Part shown: positions 9,272-17,551 of the stretch, in pieces
Position numbering within the stretch: position 1 is the stretch's first letter
How the letters are laid out: each line of letters starts with the position of its first letter
Origin: Candidatus Roslinia caecavium
Lineage (GTDB): Bacteria > Bacillota > Clostridia > Monoglobales > Monoglobaceae
Length of the DNA stretch: 36,359 nt
Direction: 5' to 3'
NCBI GenBank assembly: GCA_904419955.1
Contig: CAJFTO010000026.1
Location: 1 to 36,359 of the forward strand
Notes under the pieces: generated by a model
What the model saw: only the letters and a program-made list of their open reading frames with translations
Database searches by the model: none
Told to the model about the DNA's origin: nothing
Program-made: the position numbers and the translations under genes

Positions 9272-10105
9272 TTACAGCGTCTCGATCTTTTTACATACGT
9301 CGTCGATATATTCCGGCTCGATAAGTTCGACTTGACCCATATCCACTGCTTTGGCGAATTCGGGTTTTATCGGCAGTTTGGCCAGGACTTCGAGGCCGTG
9401 TTCCTTTGCGGCGGCGTCTATATGGCTCTCGCCGAAGACGTTTATTTTCTTGCCGCAGTCTGGACATTCCACATAGCTCATGTTTTCAACGATGCCGAGT
9501 ATGGGAATATTCATCATTTTAGCCATGTTTACAGCCTTTGTGACGATCATGGAAACGAGTTCCTGGGGCGAAGCGACGATGATTATCCCGTCGACCGGTA
9601 TCGACTGGAACACCGTCAGCGGAACGTCGCCGGTACCCGGGGGCATATCGACTAACATATAGTCTATCTCTTCCCAGATAACGTCCGTCCAGAACTGTTT
9701 AACGGTCCCGGCAATTACCGGGCCGCGCCAGACGACCGGTTCTGTGTCGTTTTCAAGCAGAAGGTTTATAGACATTATCTCGATTCCCGACTTGGTTTTG
9801 CATGGCAGGATACCAAACTCGCAGCCCTGCGCATTTTCTTTGACGCCGAACGCTTTGGGTATCGAAGGCCCCGTTATATCGGCGTCGAGTATAGCCGTCT
9901 TCTTGCCGGATTTTTGGAGCGCCGAAGCGAGCAGCGAGGTGACCAGCGATTTGCCGACCCCGCCCTTGCCGCTGACTACGCCTATAACCTTATCGATCTT
10001 ACTGAACTTGTTCGTCTCCTCTATCAAGCTCTGTGGCTCGGTTCGGCTCGAGCAGTCGGCGCCGCAGGTTGAACAGTCGTGCGTGCAGTTTGTCTCTTCA
10101 CTCAT
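9272..10105 (-). CDS. mrp: Mrp/NBP35-family iron-sulfur cluster carrier ATPase
   Basis: This cytosolic P-loop ATPase binds and hands over Fe-S clusters to target proteins. The 277 residues show the deviant Walker A GKGGVGKS at 46-53, the DMPPGTGD switch motif at 153-160 and the CPDC cluster motif at 214-217. An N-terminal Cys cluster (Cys 7, 11, 14, 18) is typical of the NBP35-like branch. The start ATG follows AGGAGG. It lies 63 bases behind ybaK on the same strand and is probably cotranscribed with it. Confidence 0.95.
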   Translation of the reverse strand: MSEETNCTHDCSTCGADCSSRTEPQSLIEETNKFSKIDKVIGVVSGKGGVGKSLVTSLLASALQKSGKKTAILDADITGPSIPKAFGVKENAQGCEFGILPCKTKSGIEIMSINLLLENDTEPVVWRGPVIAGTVKQFWTDVIWEEIDYMLVDMPPGTGDVPLTVFQSIPVDGIIIVASPQELVSMIVTKAVNMAKMMNIPILGIVENMSYVECPDCGKKINVFGESHIDAAAKEHGLEVLAKLPIKPEFAKAVDMGQVELIEPEYIDDVCKKIETL

Positions 10106-10168
10106 TTGTATCTCCTCCTAAAATTTGGTTGTAATGTTATAAATATAATTTAGAATAACGGACGATGT

Positions 10169-10660
10169 TTAAGATCGGCCGAAAGTAATATCTTTAAACT
10201 CCGCGCCTATCAGCGACGCGAGGACCTTAGGATCCATTTCTATCTGAAGTCCGATCTTACCGCCGCTGAATATTATGGTATTCTGGTTCTCGGCGGACAG
10301 GTGGATGATCGTTTTAAAATGTTTTTTCATGCCTATAGGGCTGCAGCCGCCCCTTATATAGCCGGTGACCGCGTTTATATCCTTGACGTGGATCATCTCG
10401 ACCGACTTCTCTCCGACGGCCGCGGCCGCCTTTTTGAGGTCGAGTTCCTCCGCCACCGGTATAACGAAGACGTAATGTTCTTTGGATTTCCCGACCGCGA
10501 CCAGGGTCTTGAACACTTGCTCGGGATCCTGACCGAGTTTTTTTGCGACCGTCAGCCCGTCCGAAAATCCGTCGCTTTCGTACTCGTATACTTTGTAATC
10601 CGCCTTATGGGTATCTAAGAAACGCATTGCGTTGGTTTTTACGTTATGTTTTTTCTTCAT
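10169..10660 (-). CDS. ybaK: YbaK/EbsC-type Cys-tRNA(Pro) deacylase
   Basis: The protein hydrolyses Cys mischarged onto tRNA(Pro), an editing step in translation. The 163 residues match the YbaK length and show KTNAMRFLDTHK, DPEQVFKTLVAVG, HYVFVIPVAEELDLKKAAAA, VTGYIRGGCSPIGMKK and the C-terminal IFSGGKIGLQIEMDP segment. The start ATG has GGAGG 7 bases upstream. It is followed by mrp on the same strand. Confidence 0.94.
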   Translation of the reverse strand: MKKKHNVKTNAMRFLDTHKADYKVYEYESDGFSDGLTVAKKLGQDPEQVFKTLVAVGKSKEHYVFVIPVAEELDLKKAAAAVGEKSVEMIHVKDINAVTGYIRGGCSPIGMKKHFKTIIHLSAENQNTIIFSGGKIGLQIEMDPKVLASLIGAEFKDITFGRS

Positions 10661-10743
10661 TAGTCTGCCTCCAATGCGCCGCCGTTATTTATTTTAGTCG
10701 GCAAGGGATATTATAATTCTAAAGAAGCGTAAAGTCAACACAG

Positions 10744-10912
10744 AAATTAGGGATCATCGATTAGGCGGTGAAAACGTTGCTGTAATGTGAAAAACGGCCT
10801 CCGTAACGTTATGGGAAAACAAAGTATTTTTTTCGCCTCCGCCTGCGTCAGGCGTTACGCGGGCGAATTTTATCTTCTATTCGCTATTCGCTATTTGCTA
10901 ATCTCTACGTTT
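10744..10912. repeat. Dispersed inverted-terminus repeat, copy A
   Basis: This ~170-bp unit shares with copies B (22120-22290 plus 23871-23889) and C (35192-35356) a core of the form GTGAAAAcGtt, then TGTGAAAACGGC, TCCGTAACG and GGAAAACAAAGTATT. Its right end GCTAATCTCTACGTTT is the complement of the left end AACGTAGAGATTAG of copy B. The left end is shortened (ATTAGGGATCATCGATTAGG). No protein is encoded, so it looks like a MITE-like non-autonomous element. It sits between ybaK and the SH3 gene. Confidence 0.75.
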
Positions 10913-10914
10913 CT

Positions 10915-10947
10915 AAAAACTCCGTTAAGTGATTTTATGGAGTTTTT
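10915..10947. terminator. AAAAACTCC/GGAGTTTTT hairpin
   Basis: A 9-bp perfect stem (10915-10923 with 10939-10947) ends in T5 on the plus strand and T5 on the minus strand, so it could terminate in either direction. It directly abuts repeat copy A. Confidence 0.5.
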
Positions 10948-10998
10948 GGACTGTATAGATATTGATAGTTTTATGTTTTTTTATGACGGCGGAAATAA

Positions 10999-11021
10999 CG
11001 GCCTCGTTTTTTGCGAGGCCG
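10999..11021 (-). terminator. Terminator-like hairpin downstream of the SH3 protein gene
   Basis: CGGCCTCG / CGAGGCCG closes a loop containing TTTTTT (AAAAAA on the minus strand). It is 23 bases past the stop at 11044 and is followed on the minus strand by TTATTT. Confidence 0.6.
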
Positions 11022-11043
11022 CTGTTTTATGTGTTAAGATATA

Positions 11044-12624
11044 TTATCGAGCGCATTTTTGACAAGGAGTCAAACCGGCGTCTAACGCTTGTTGCATTGT
11101 GATTTGATAGCTGTTCGGACCTCCGCAGTCGGGATCGAAATGGTATCTTTTGCCGTATGGCGTGCGATAGACGGCGCTCCCGCCTGAGTTTGGTCGGGTT
11201 TGATAGTCCGGATTGTAGGCGCTGTTTGATAAGTACTGAGTCTTGACGTAGCCGTAAAGTCCGTGATATTCAACGCGGGTAAACTCGAAATTGACAGTGT
11301 CGATATACCCGACCGCGTTGTTTACCGGGATGGTCGTGATCACGTTGTCCGCTTCGTAGGGAGTACTCCTCAGATATACGCTGTTTTCAACGCCCGAGAT
11401 ATACATAACGCGGCTTACGAAGTTGGTCGGCTGAGTCGTCGATAAGAATTCGCTCCTCACATAGCCTACGGTCCCGTTATAGTTGATCTTTGTATATGCG
11501 GAGTCGTAAGCGTATTGTTCGATATAGCCGACCAGGGCGCCGTATGGTATCTCTCCTATTATGTTGCCGCTATCGTCCGAGGGCGAGGAGCGGAAGTATG
11601 CGGTCTGAGCGAAGCCCGCCATGTAACATGTGTCGATAACCGCGTCTTTTGGCGCTGGTTTTGTATCGGACAGATACTGAGTCTTAACATAACCGTAGAG
11701 ACCGTTATATTCGACGCGGGTGAAATATTCGTTTGTTACGTCTATATACCCGACTGCGTCGGCGAGGGGTATCGTAGTTATCACGTTATCCGCTTCGTAG
11801 GGAGTACTCCTCAGATACACGCTGTCTTCAACGCCGGATATGTACATGACGCGGCTTACGAAGTTGGTCGGCTGAGTCGTGGATAAAAACTCGCTTCGGA
11901 CATAACCAACGGTCCCGTTATAGTTTATTCTTGTATACGCGGGATCGTATCCGCTCTGAGCGATATAGCCGACTTGCGCACCGTACGGGATCTCCCCTAT
12001 TATGTTGCCGCCGTCGTCAGAGGGCGAGGAGCGAAAATATGCGGTCTGAGCAAAGCCCGCCATGTAACATGTGTCGATAACCGTGGTATAGACCGGATTT
12101 TCGGGAACGTCTACATAGTTTTGTATCCCCGCCCAGTCGATCCAGAGCTTGGCGCTCCGGGTACTCTCGTCCCAGTTAAATTCGATCCCCAGCGACTCGT
12201 CGGCCAGGTCTTCAAGTTTTACGGTCATATAGCCGTTTATGGCGTAGGCGGGTATGATCTTATTGCCGAGCGAGACGGTTATGTCCGTGCTCAGCGCGTC
12301 CGCGAAGCGCCTGTTTATCAGCGTTGCGTTTCTGTATACGCCGTCCATGCCGGAAATTGTCGAGATAGACCGATCCGGGTTGATGCCGAGTCGTCTTGCA
12401 TTTTCGTCATAGGATACGCTGAAGCCGTAGTTTACCAGATCTTCGGCGACCACGACCGAACCTCCGTCGTAGGCGTAGGTGGATATCGGGTAATGGTTTA
12501 TATAGCCCGCGATGTCGGTGTAGACCACTTCTCCGACCTTGTCGCCCACGCCCGCCGCAAAAGCGAACATAGAAGTTAGGACCAAGACCCAGATCGGAAT
12601 GGAATAAACGAGTTTTTTTAACAT
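11044..12624 (-). CDS. Secreted protein with stalk domain, four SH3b-like repeats and a C-terminal Cys/His motif
   Basis: The 526-residue protein begins with a signal peptide (MLKKLVYSIPIWVLVLTSMF). Residues 30-170 look like a divergent copper-amine-oxidase-N stalk domain (YAYDGGSVVVAEDLVNYGF, ADESLGIEFNWDESTRSAKL). Four SH3b-like modules follow, built as two tandem copies of a 147-residue pair (182-328 and 329-475). Examples are AYFRSSPSDDGGNIIGEIPY and SVYLRSTPYEADNVITTIP. Bacterial SH3 modules often bind peptidoglycan, so a wall-associated role is likely. The C-terminus carries YHFDPDC and PCQKCAR. This Y-H-x4-C...CxxC tail, also seen on extracellular nuclease-like proteins, may bind a metal. 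No catalytic domain is certain. Confidence 0.85.
   Translation of the reverse strand: MLKKLVYSIPIWVLVLTSMFAFAAGVGDKVGEVVYTDIAGYINHYPISTYAYDGGSVVVAEDLVNYGFSVSYDENARRLGINPDRSISTISGMDGVYRNATLINRRFADALSTDITVSLGNKIIPAYAINGYMTVKLEDLADESLGIEFNWDESTRSAKLWIDWAGIQNYVDVPENPVYTTVIDTCYMAGFAQTAYFRSSPSDDGGNIIGEIPYGAQVGYIAQSGYDPAYTRINYNGTVGYVRSEFLSTTQPTNFVSRVMYISGVEDSVYLRSTPYEADNVITTIPLADAVGYIDVTNEYFTRVEYNGLYGYVKTQYLSDTKPAPKDAVIDTCYMAGFAQTAYFRSSPSDDSGNIIGEIPYGALVGYIEQYAYDSAYTKINYNGTVGYVRSEFLSTTQPTNFVSRVMYISGVENSVYLRSTPYEADNVITTIPVNNAVGYIDTVNFEFTRVEYHGLYGYVKTQYLSNSAYNPDYQTRPNSGGSAVYRTPYGKRYHFDPDCGGPNSYQITMQQALDAGLTPCQKCAR
11227..12081. repeat. Tandem 441-bp intragenic duplication (two SH3b pairs)
   Basis: Bases 11227-11640 and 11668-12081 are highly similar at an exact offset of 441 bases (147 codons). 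Stretches such as GCCCGCCATGTAACATGTGT and TCGCTTCGTAGGGAGTACTC-like blocks are shared nearly verbatim. The high DNA identity points to a fairly recent in-frame duplication. Confidence 0.85.
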
Positions 12625-12655
12625 ATAATCCTCTCCTTGTATTGATATTAATATA

Positions 12656-12685
12656 AGTTTAACACAACGATTAATATTATGTCAA
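12656..12685 (-). promoter_or_regulatory. Predicted promoter of the SH3 protein gene
   Basis: On the minus strand TTGACA (12685-12680), 18 bp, then TAAACT (12661-12656) lies 32 bp upstream of the ATG, which has AAGGAG in front. Confidence 0.55.
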
Positions 12686-12812
12686 TTATATATCGAATGA
12701 TATTTATTTAAATTTTAGTATTATTAATAAGTAATGATTAAGAGCTGATTAAGAGCGTGCCGCGCTTGACTCTATACGTTTCAGATAAAATCTCATCGCC
12801 CGCATTTTTATA

Positions 12813-12841
12813 TTGAAATTACATAAAGCATATAGTATAAT
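12813..12841 (+). promoter_or_regulatory. Predicted promoter of speD
   Basis: TTGAAA (12813-12818), a 17-bp spacer and TATAAT (12836-12841) form a strong sigma-A match. The transcript would have a leader of about 68 bases carrying the block shared with csaB. Confidence 0.7.
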
Positions 12842-12853
12842 TAAACTGGTTTG

Positions 12854-12908
12854 GCTTACGCGCCCAAGCGGCGCGCGGCGGGACTTATATAACAGCGTGA
12901 AAGGGGAG
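12854..12908 (+). promoter_or_regulatory. speD leader block shared with csaB
   Basis: GCTTAC, GCGCCCAAGCG (12860-12870) and CTTATATAACAGCGTG (12884-12899) precede the AAGGGGAG ribosome site. In this copy CGCGCC/GGCGCG can form a hairpin with loop CAAGC, which the csaB copy does not preserve. The shared part may therefore act as sequence rather than as fold. Confidence 0.5.
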
Positions 12909-12916
12909 AGCCTCGA

Positions 12917-13720
12917 TTGAAACAGACGAATGGTAAACTCAAGCTTTATGCGTTTAATAACCTGACGAAAACGCTCAGCTTTAATATATATGATATTTGT
13001 TACGCTAAGACCGAGAGGGAGCAGAAGGATTATATCGCCTATATAGACGAACAGTATAACTCCGAGCGTCTTACTAAAATTTTGTGCGACGTAACCGATA
13101 TAATCGGCGCGAACGTGCTCAGCATATCTCGGCAGGACTACGAGCCGCAGGGGGCGAGCGTGAATCTGCTTATAGCAGACGAGGCGATGAAGCCGTCTTC
13201 GCCGACCGAGTCGCTTGTGACCGAGCCTCAGAGCGAGGAGATCATGTTCCATCTCGATAAGAGCCATGTGACCGTGCATACTTATCCGGAATATCACCCG
13301 GACAACGATATATCTACGTTCAGAGTGGATATCTGCGTCTCGACCTGCGGCAAAATATCGCCGCTGAACGCGCTGGATTATCTGATAGGCAGTTTCGATT
13401 CTGATATAATAACCGCCGATTACCGCGTGAGGGGCTTTACCCGCGACGTGGACGGCAAGAAGCTGTTTATCGACCATGATATAACGTCTATACAGGATTT
13501 TATAGACGAGAAGACTTTAGAGAAATACGACGCTATCGATGTGAATGTGTATCAATCGAACATATTCCACACGAAACTACTTATAAAGGATATAGATTTG
13601 CAGAACTACCTGTTCAAAACGGACGTGTACGAGCTGGAGCCGAAGACGCGTTTGGATATAAGCAACCGTCTGAGGCGGGAGATGATAGAGATATTCAGCG
13701 GCCAGAATATCTACGATTGA
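12917..13720 (+). CDS. speD: S-adenosylmethionine decarboxylase proenzyme (SpeD, E. coli-type)
   Basis: SpeD makes decarboxylated S-adenosylmethionine, the aminopropyl donor for spermidine. At 267 residues it is the long E. coli-like class (264 residues), not the short Bacillus class: [30 protein letters not shown] and [20 protein letters not shown] are near-identical to that class. The chain should cleave itself between Lys115 and Ser116 in [14 protein letters not shown], turning Ser116 into the pyruvoyl cofactor. Cys144 in [10 protein letters not shown] is the usual proton donor. The start is TTG, 8 bases after AAGGGGAG, and no in-frame ATG is nearby. speA follows after 71 bases. Confidence 0.96.
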   Translation: MKQTNGKLKLYAFNNLTKTLSFNIYDICYAKTEREQKDYIAYIDEQYNSERLTKILCDVTDIIGANVLSISRQDYEPQGASVNLLIADEAMKPSSPTESLVTEPQSEEIMFHLDKSHVTVHTYPEYHPDNDISTFRVDICVSTCGKISPLNALDYLIGSFDSDIITADYRVRGFTRDVDGKKLFIDHDITSIQDFIDEKTLEKYDAIDVNVYQSNIFHTKLLIKDIDLQNYLFKTDVYELEPKTRLDISNRLRREMIEIFSGQNIYD

Positions 13721-13791
13721 GCGGGTGAAACTTTACATATGCGGACGGCCGGCCGCGGAGTAATTAGGACAAAAAGAGAGGGCTGACGGAT

Positions 13792-15249
13792 ATGAGAAGT
13801 TACGATTTGGATCAAAACAGGGCGCCTATATACGAGGCGCTCAAGAGGTTTAAGGCGATGCGGGTGGTACCTTTCGACGTACCGGGACATAAGCGGGGAC
13901 GCGGGAATCCGGAGCTTACCGCCTTTTTGGGCAGACAGTGCATGGAGACCGACGTCAACTCGATGAAGCCGCTGGACAATCTCTGTCACCCGGTTTCGGT
14001 AATAAAGGAGGCGGAGGAGCTGGCCGCCGAGGCGTTCGGCGCGGCTCACGCTTTTTTTATGGTAAACGGCACTACATCGGCGGTCCAGGCGATGGTTTTC
14101 GCGTCGGTCAAGGACGGGGAGAAGATAATAATGCCGCGAAACGTTCACAGGAGCGCGATCAACGCGATGGTAGTAAACGGCGCGGTTCCGGTCTACGTTA
14201 ACCCGGGCGTGGACAACCGGCTCGGGATACCGCTCGGAATGAGCGCGAGGAACGTAAAGGAAGCGATAGAGCGCCATCCCGACGCCAAGGCGGTGTTCGT
14301 CAACAACCCCACCTATTACGGGATATGCAGCGATCTTAGGGAGATCGTAAAGATAGCGCACAAGGCGGGGATGCTCGTACTCGCCGACGAGGCGCACGGC
14401 ACGCATTTCTATTTCGGCGCGGGTCTGCCCGTCTCGGCTATGGAAGCGGGAGCGGATATGGCGGCGGTGAGCATGCACAAAAACGGCGGCTCGCTCACCC
14501 AGAGCTCGTTTCTGCTCATAAACAACGACGTGAGCGCGGGGTATACCCGGCAGGTGATAAACCTGACCCAGACCACGAGCGGATCGTACCTTTTGATGTC
14601 CTCGCTCGATCTTTCGAGGAAGAACCTCGCCCTAAACGGGTACGAGATATATAAAAAGGTGTTAAAACTCGCCGAGTACGCGCGGAGCGAGATCAACAAT
14701 ATCGGCGGTTACTACGCCTTCGGAAAAGAGCTGATAAACGGGGAGGATATATACGACTTCGACTCGGCTAAGCTGTCCGTGCATACTAGGGACGTGGGGC
14801 TTGCGGGCATCGAGGTCTACGACATGCTGCGCGACGACTACGACATACAGATAGAGTTCGGGGATATAGGGAATATCCTCGCGATAATCTCGGTCGGCGA
14901 CACAAATTTGATGATAGAGAGGCTGATCTCCTCGCTGAGCGAGATAAAAAGACTCCATAGCCGGCCGTCGGCGGGAATGTTCGACCACGAATATATATCG
15001 CCCGAGGTGGTGACTACGCCCAAAGAGGCGTTCTATTCGCCCAAGCGTTCAGTACCCATAGAGAAGAGCGCCGGCATGGTATGCAGCGAGTTTGTGATGT
15101 GCTATCCGCCGGGAATACCGATACTCGCGCCCGGCGAGAGGATAACCAAAGAGATACTCGACTACATCGCCTACGCCAAGGAAAAGGGCTGCTTTATGAC
15201 CGGTACCGAAGATATAAATATCGAGTTTATAAACGTGGTATCGCGATAG
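13792..15249 (+). CDS. speA: Arginine decarboxylase, PLP-dependent (Orn/Lys/Arg decarboxylase family)
   Basis: The 485-residue enzyme has the size and layout of the Bacillus SpeA type. It is predicted to convert arginine to agmatine with pyridoxal phosphate. Landmarks are PFDVPGHKRG near residue 27, the PLP-binding GTTSAVQAM, NNPTYYGICSDLREIV and the cofactor Asp in DEAHGTHF (199). The Schiff-base lysine is Lys230 in SMHKNGGSLTQSS. The C-terminal PPGIPILAPGE is family-typical. Lysine or ornithine as substrate cannot be excluded from sequence, but pairing with speD supports polyamine synthesis. It follows speD by 71 bases. No agmatinase or spermidine synthase gene is in the window. Confidence 0.9.
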   Translation: MRSYDLDQNRAPIYEALKRFKAMRVVPFDVPGHKRGRGNPELTAFLGRQCMETDVNSMKPLDNLCHPVSVIKEAEELAAEAFGAAHAFFMVNGTTSAVQAMVFASVKDGEKIIMPRNVHRSAINAMVVNGAVPVYVNPGVDNRLGIPLGMSARNVKEAIERHPDAKAVFVNNPTYYGICSDLREIVKIAHKAGMLVLADEAHGTHFYFGAGLPVSAMEAGADMAAVSMHKNGGSLTQSSFLLINNDVSAGYTRQVINLTQTTSGSYLLMSSLDLSRKNLALNGYEIYKKVLKLAEYARSEINNIGGYYAFGKELINGEDIYDFDSAKLSVHTRDVGLAGIEVYDMLRDDYDIQIEFGDIGNILAIISVGDTNLMIERLISSLSEIKRLHSRPSAGMFDHEYISPEVVTTPKEAFYSPKRSVPIEKSAGMVCSEFVMCYPPGIPILAPGERITKEILDYIAYAKEKGCFMTGTEDINIEFINVVSR

Positions 15250-15354
15250 ATCGCGGCGAACGCGGCAAACGACGTAAATACGGCAAATAAGACAAATATA
15301 AGAAAAACAAACCGGCTTCCGGCGTTTCAGCCGCGGAGCCTTAGGAGCGTATAT

Positions 15355-16017
15355 ATGGAAAAAAAGACGTACAAATATATATTATTCGACCTGGACGGGA
15401 CGCTGACAGATCCCAAAGAGGGGATAACCAAATGCTTTCAGTACGCGCTGAAACATTTCGGGATCGAGGAGGAGCTTGAGAATCTTAACAAGGTGATCGG
15501 GCCGCCGCTGATAGATTCGTTTATCGAGTTCTACGGTCTCAAAGGCGAAAAAGCCAAAGCGGCGGTGGAGAAGTACCGGGAGCGGTTTTCCGATATAGGG
15601 ATATACGAGAACGCCGTTTACGACGGGATCCCCGAAGCGCTCGGCAGGATAAAGGAGAGCGGCAGGAAGATCGCGCTCGCGACGTCTAAGCCCCTCGTTT
15701 TCGCGAAGCGGATCCTGAAATATTACGATCTGGAGAGATATTTCGACGTAGTTATGGGCGCCGAGCTAAACGGCGTCAGGAACAACAAGGACGAGGTAAT
15801 AGCCGAGGTCTTAAGGCTTTTCGGCAATCCCGATCCGAAGGACGTTTTGATGGTAGGAGACAGGAAACAGGATATAATCGGCGCGAAGAAATGCGGCGTA
15901 GCCTCGGTCGGCGTGCGTTTCGGATATGCGGAGCCTAACGAGCTGGAGGCGGAGGAGCCGGACTATATCGTGGATACGGTCGAGGAGCTTGAGGAGTTGA
16001 TCTTAGGTGGAAATTGA
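15355..16017 (+). CDS. HAD-superfamily phosphatase (phosphoglycolate phosphatase-like)
   Basis: The 220-residue cytosolic phosphatase has HAD motif I FDLDGTLTD with nucleophile Asp12 and acid/base Asp14, the helical cap of the Gph/PgmB type, motif II ATSKP and the motif IV region VGDRKQDIIGAKKCG. Substrates in this family range from phosphoglycolate to sugar phosphates, and the sequence does not decide which. The ATG has TTAGGAG upstream. It lies 105 bases after speA and overlaps the next gene by 11 bases, so translation of the two is probably coupled. Confidence 0.88.
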   Translation: MEKKTYKYILFDLDGTLTDPKEGITKCFQYALKHFGIEEELENLNKVIGPPLIDSFIEFYGLKGEKAKAAVEKYRERFSDIGIYENAVYDGIPEALGRIKESGRKIALATSKPLVFAKRILKYYDLERYFDVVMGAELNGVRNNKDEVIAEVLRLFGNPDPKDVLMVGDRKQDIIGAKKCGVASVGVRFGYAEPNELEAEEPDYIVDTVEELEELILGGN

Positions 16018-16870
16018 TTCGGTAAAGAGTTTGAGGTTGGGCTTTATCGGCGCGGGTAAGGTCGGGACCTCGCTCGGCAAATACCTCAAAGACCGCGGCT
16101 TTGAGATAAGCGGTTACTGTTCGAGGACGTTTTCATCCGCGGAGGAAGCGGCGGATTTCGTCGGCGCTAAGGCGTACAGCGGCATGGCGGAGCTTGCCGA
16201 AAGTTCGGACGCGATCTTTATAACAGTAAACGACCGAAACATAAAGAGCGTATGGGATTCGCTTAAATCGGAGGCCGACATTAAAGGAAAGATAGTCTGC
16301 CATTGCAGCGGCGCGCTGTCGTCCGGCGTATTCGACGCTTCGGAGGAGCTGGGCGTAAAGACCGGGAGCTTTCATATGCTGACAGCGGTCGGGGATAAGT
16401 TCGAAAGCTTTAAACTGCTCGAGGATTCGGTATTCTCAGCCGAGGGCCCGGCGGCGAACGTTTTGAAGAAGATAGCGTTGGCGGCGGGAAACAGGGTTGA
16501 GATCATAGACGCGGACGTCAAGACCAAGTACCACGCGGCCGCGGTTATGGCGAGCAATCTTGCGGTCGGACTTGTGGGGCTTGCGGCTCAGTTGCTAAAG
16601 GAATGCGGGTTCAGCGAGGAGAGCGCCTACCTCGCGCTGATTCCGTTGTTTATGGGAAACGCTGAGAACATGGCGCGGCTGGGGATCCCCGAGGCGCTGA
16701 CCGGACCGGTGGCGCGGGGCGACTTTGAGACGGTGCGGAAGCATATCGAATGTTTCGGCGACGGCGAGACGGATATTCTGGCGAAAGAGGTATACACGAG
16801 CCTGACGAATGAGCTTTTGAGGCTGACGGGTCGGGAGTTCGATTTGAATAATACGGGTTCGGACGCTTGA
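16007..16870 (+). CDS. Rossmann-like/DUF2520 domain protein
   Basis: The 287-residue protein opens with a dinucleotide-binding loop (GFIGAGKVGTSLGKYL), followed by FITVNDRNIKSVW and CHCSGALSSGVF as in the Rossmann-like plus DUF2520 family. The helical C-terminal half (YHAAAVMASNLAVGL, ALTGPVARGD) resembles ketopantoate-reductase-like dehydrogenases. A role in NAD(P)-dependent reduction is plausible but unproven. The GTG start at 16007 lies 10 bases after AGGAG inside the upstream gene, whose stop is at 16017. Confidence 0.85.
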   Translation: MEIDSVKSLRLGFIGAGKVGTSLGKYLKDRGFEISGYCSRTFSSAEEAADFVGAKAYSGMAELAESSDAIFITVNDRNIKSVWDSLKSEADIKGKIVCHCSGALSSGVFDASEELGVKTGSFHMLTAVGDKFESFKLLEDSVFSAEGPAANVLKKIALAAGNRVEIIDADVKTKYHAAAVMASNLAVGLVGLAAQLLKECGFSEESAYLALIPLFMGNAENMARLGIPEALTGPVARGDFETVRKHIECFGDGETDILAKEVYTSLTNELLRLTGREFDLNNTGSDA

Positions 16871-16910
16871 TAATAGCTGCGATCCTGTGTAGAATCAATT
16901 TTATAAGCGT

Positions 16911-16938
16911 TTGAAAACAATGAGTATTTTTATATAAT
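16911..16938 (+). promoter_or_regulatory. Predicted promoter of yhbY
   Basis: TTGAAA (16911-16916), 16 bp, then TATAAT (16933-16938), 55 bases before the start codon. Confidence 0.5.
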
Positions 16939-16993
16939 ATAAACTGTAAATGTATAAGTATAGAATAAAAGTTTAAAGAGGAGAAATTCGATT

Positions 16994-17290
16994 ATGATAA
17001 CAAGCAAACAACGCGCGTACTTAAGAGGTTTGGCGAACGGCATACCCGCGCTGTATCAGGTGGGAAAGGACGGAGTCGGAGAGAACACGGCGGCGCTGAT
17101 ATCGGACGCGCTGGAGGCGAACGAGCTCATCAAAGCGCACGTGCTGGACAACGCTCTGCTTACGGCGAGAGAGGCCGCGGCGGAGCTGGCGGAGATGGTC
17201 GGAGCCGATATAGTTCAGGTCATCGGGAATAAGTTCGTGCTGTATAAGGAGTCGAAAGAGAATAAGCAGATCGAGCTGCCCCGGCGATGA
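16994..17290 (+). CDS. yhbY: YhbY/CRM-domain RNA-binding protein
   Basis: At 98 residues this is a single CRS1-YhbY (CRM) domain, the family that associates with pre-50S ribosomal particles. It starts with the usual TSKQRAYLRGLAN, has the loop GKDGV and a C-terminal strand IGNKFVLYKES. The ATG follows AGAGGAGAAA. In many Firmicutes it sits beside obg or rsfS, but here it stands alone downstream of the DUF2520 gene with its own likely promoter. Confidence 0.93.
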   Translation: MITSKQRAYLRGLANGIPALYQVGKDGVGENTAALISDALEANELIKAHVLDNALLTAREAAAELAEMVGADIVQVIGNKFVLYKESKENKQIELPRR

Positions 17291-17520
17291 TCGTTTTGAT
17301 ATTTTTCAATTATTTGACGCGCGAATGGAATAGTTTTTGATCGCCGGGCTATGCGGCGCGGCCGGTTAATATTTAGGCGAGCGGGCGCGGGATAAACGGC
17401 GCTAGCAAATATTTGATAAGCGGAAATTAGAGCGGCCTTTCATGTTATTTTAGAAATTAAACCATGATTTTTATCGAGACAACTTTTTATTCTGTTTTAA
17501 ACTAAGTTTTAATATACGCA

Positions 17521-17541
17521 GCGGCGGAGTCTCTCCGCCGC
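17521..17541 (-). terminator. Hairpin downstream of scrK
   Basis: GCGGCGGAG / CTCCGCCGC is a perfect 9-bp stem with a 3-base loop, 11 bases past the scrK stop. The following minus-strand sequence (TGCGTATATTAAAAC) lacks a proper T-run, so termination may be weak. The rest of 17291-17551 shows no gene. Confidence 0.5.
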
Positions 17542-17551
17542 TTAATCAGCT

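Noticed and set aside
10787-11062. Plus-strand 91-codon reading frame
   Set aside because: It runs through repeat copy A and two hairpins, lacks a ribosome site and has no recognisable family features.
12749-13477. Minus-strand 242-codon reading frame opposite speD
   Set aside because: speD on the plus strand is unmistakable by family motifs. The antisense frame is Arg/Tyr-rich shadow composition.
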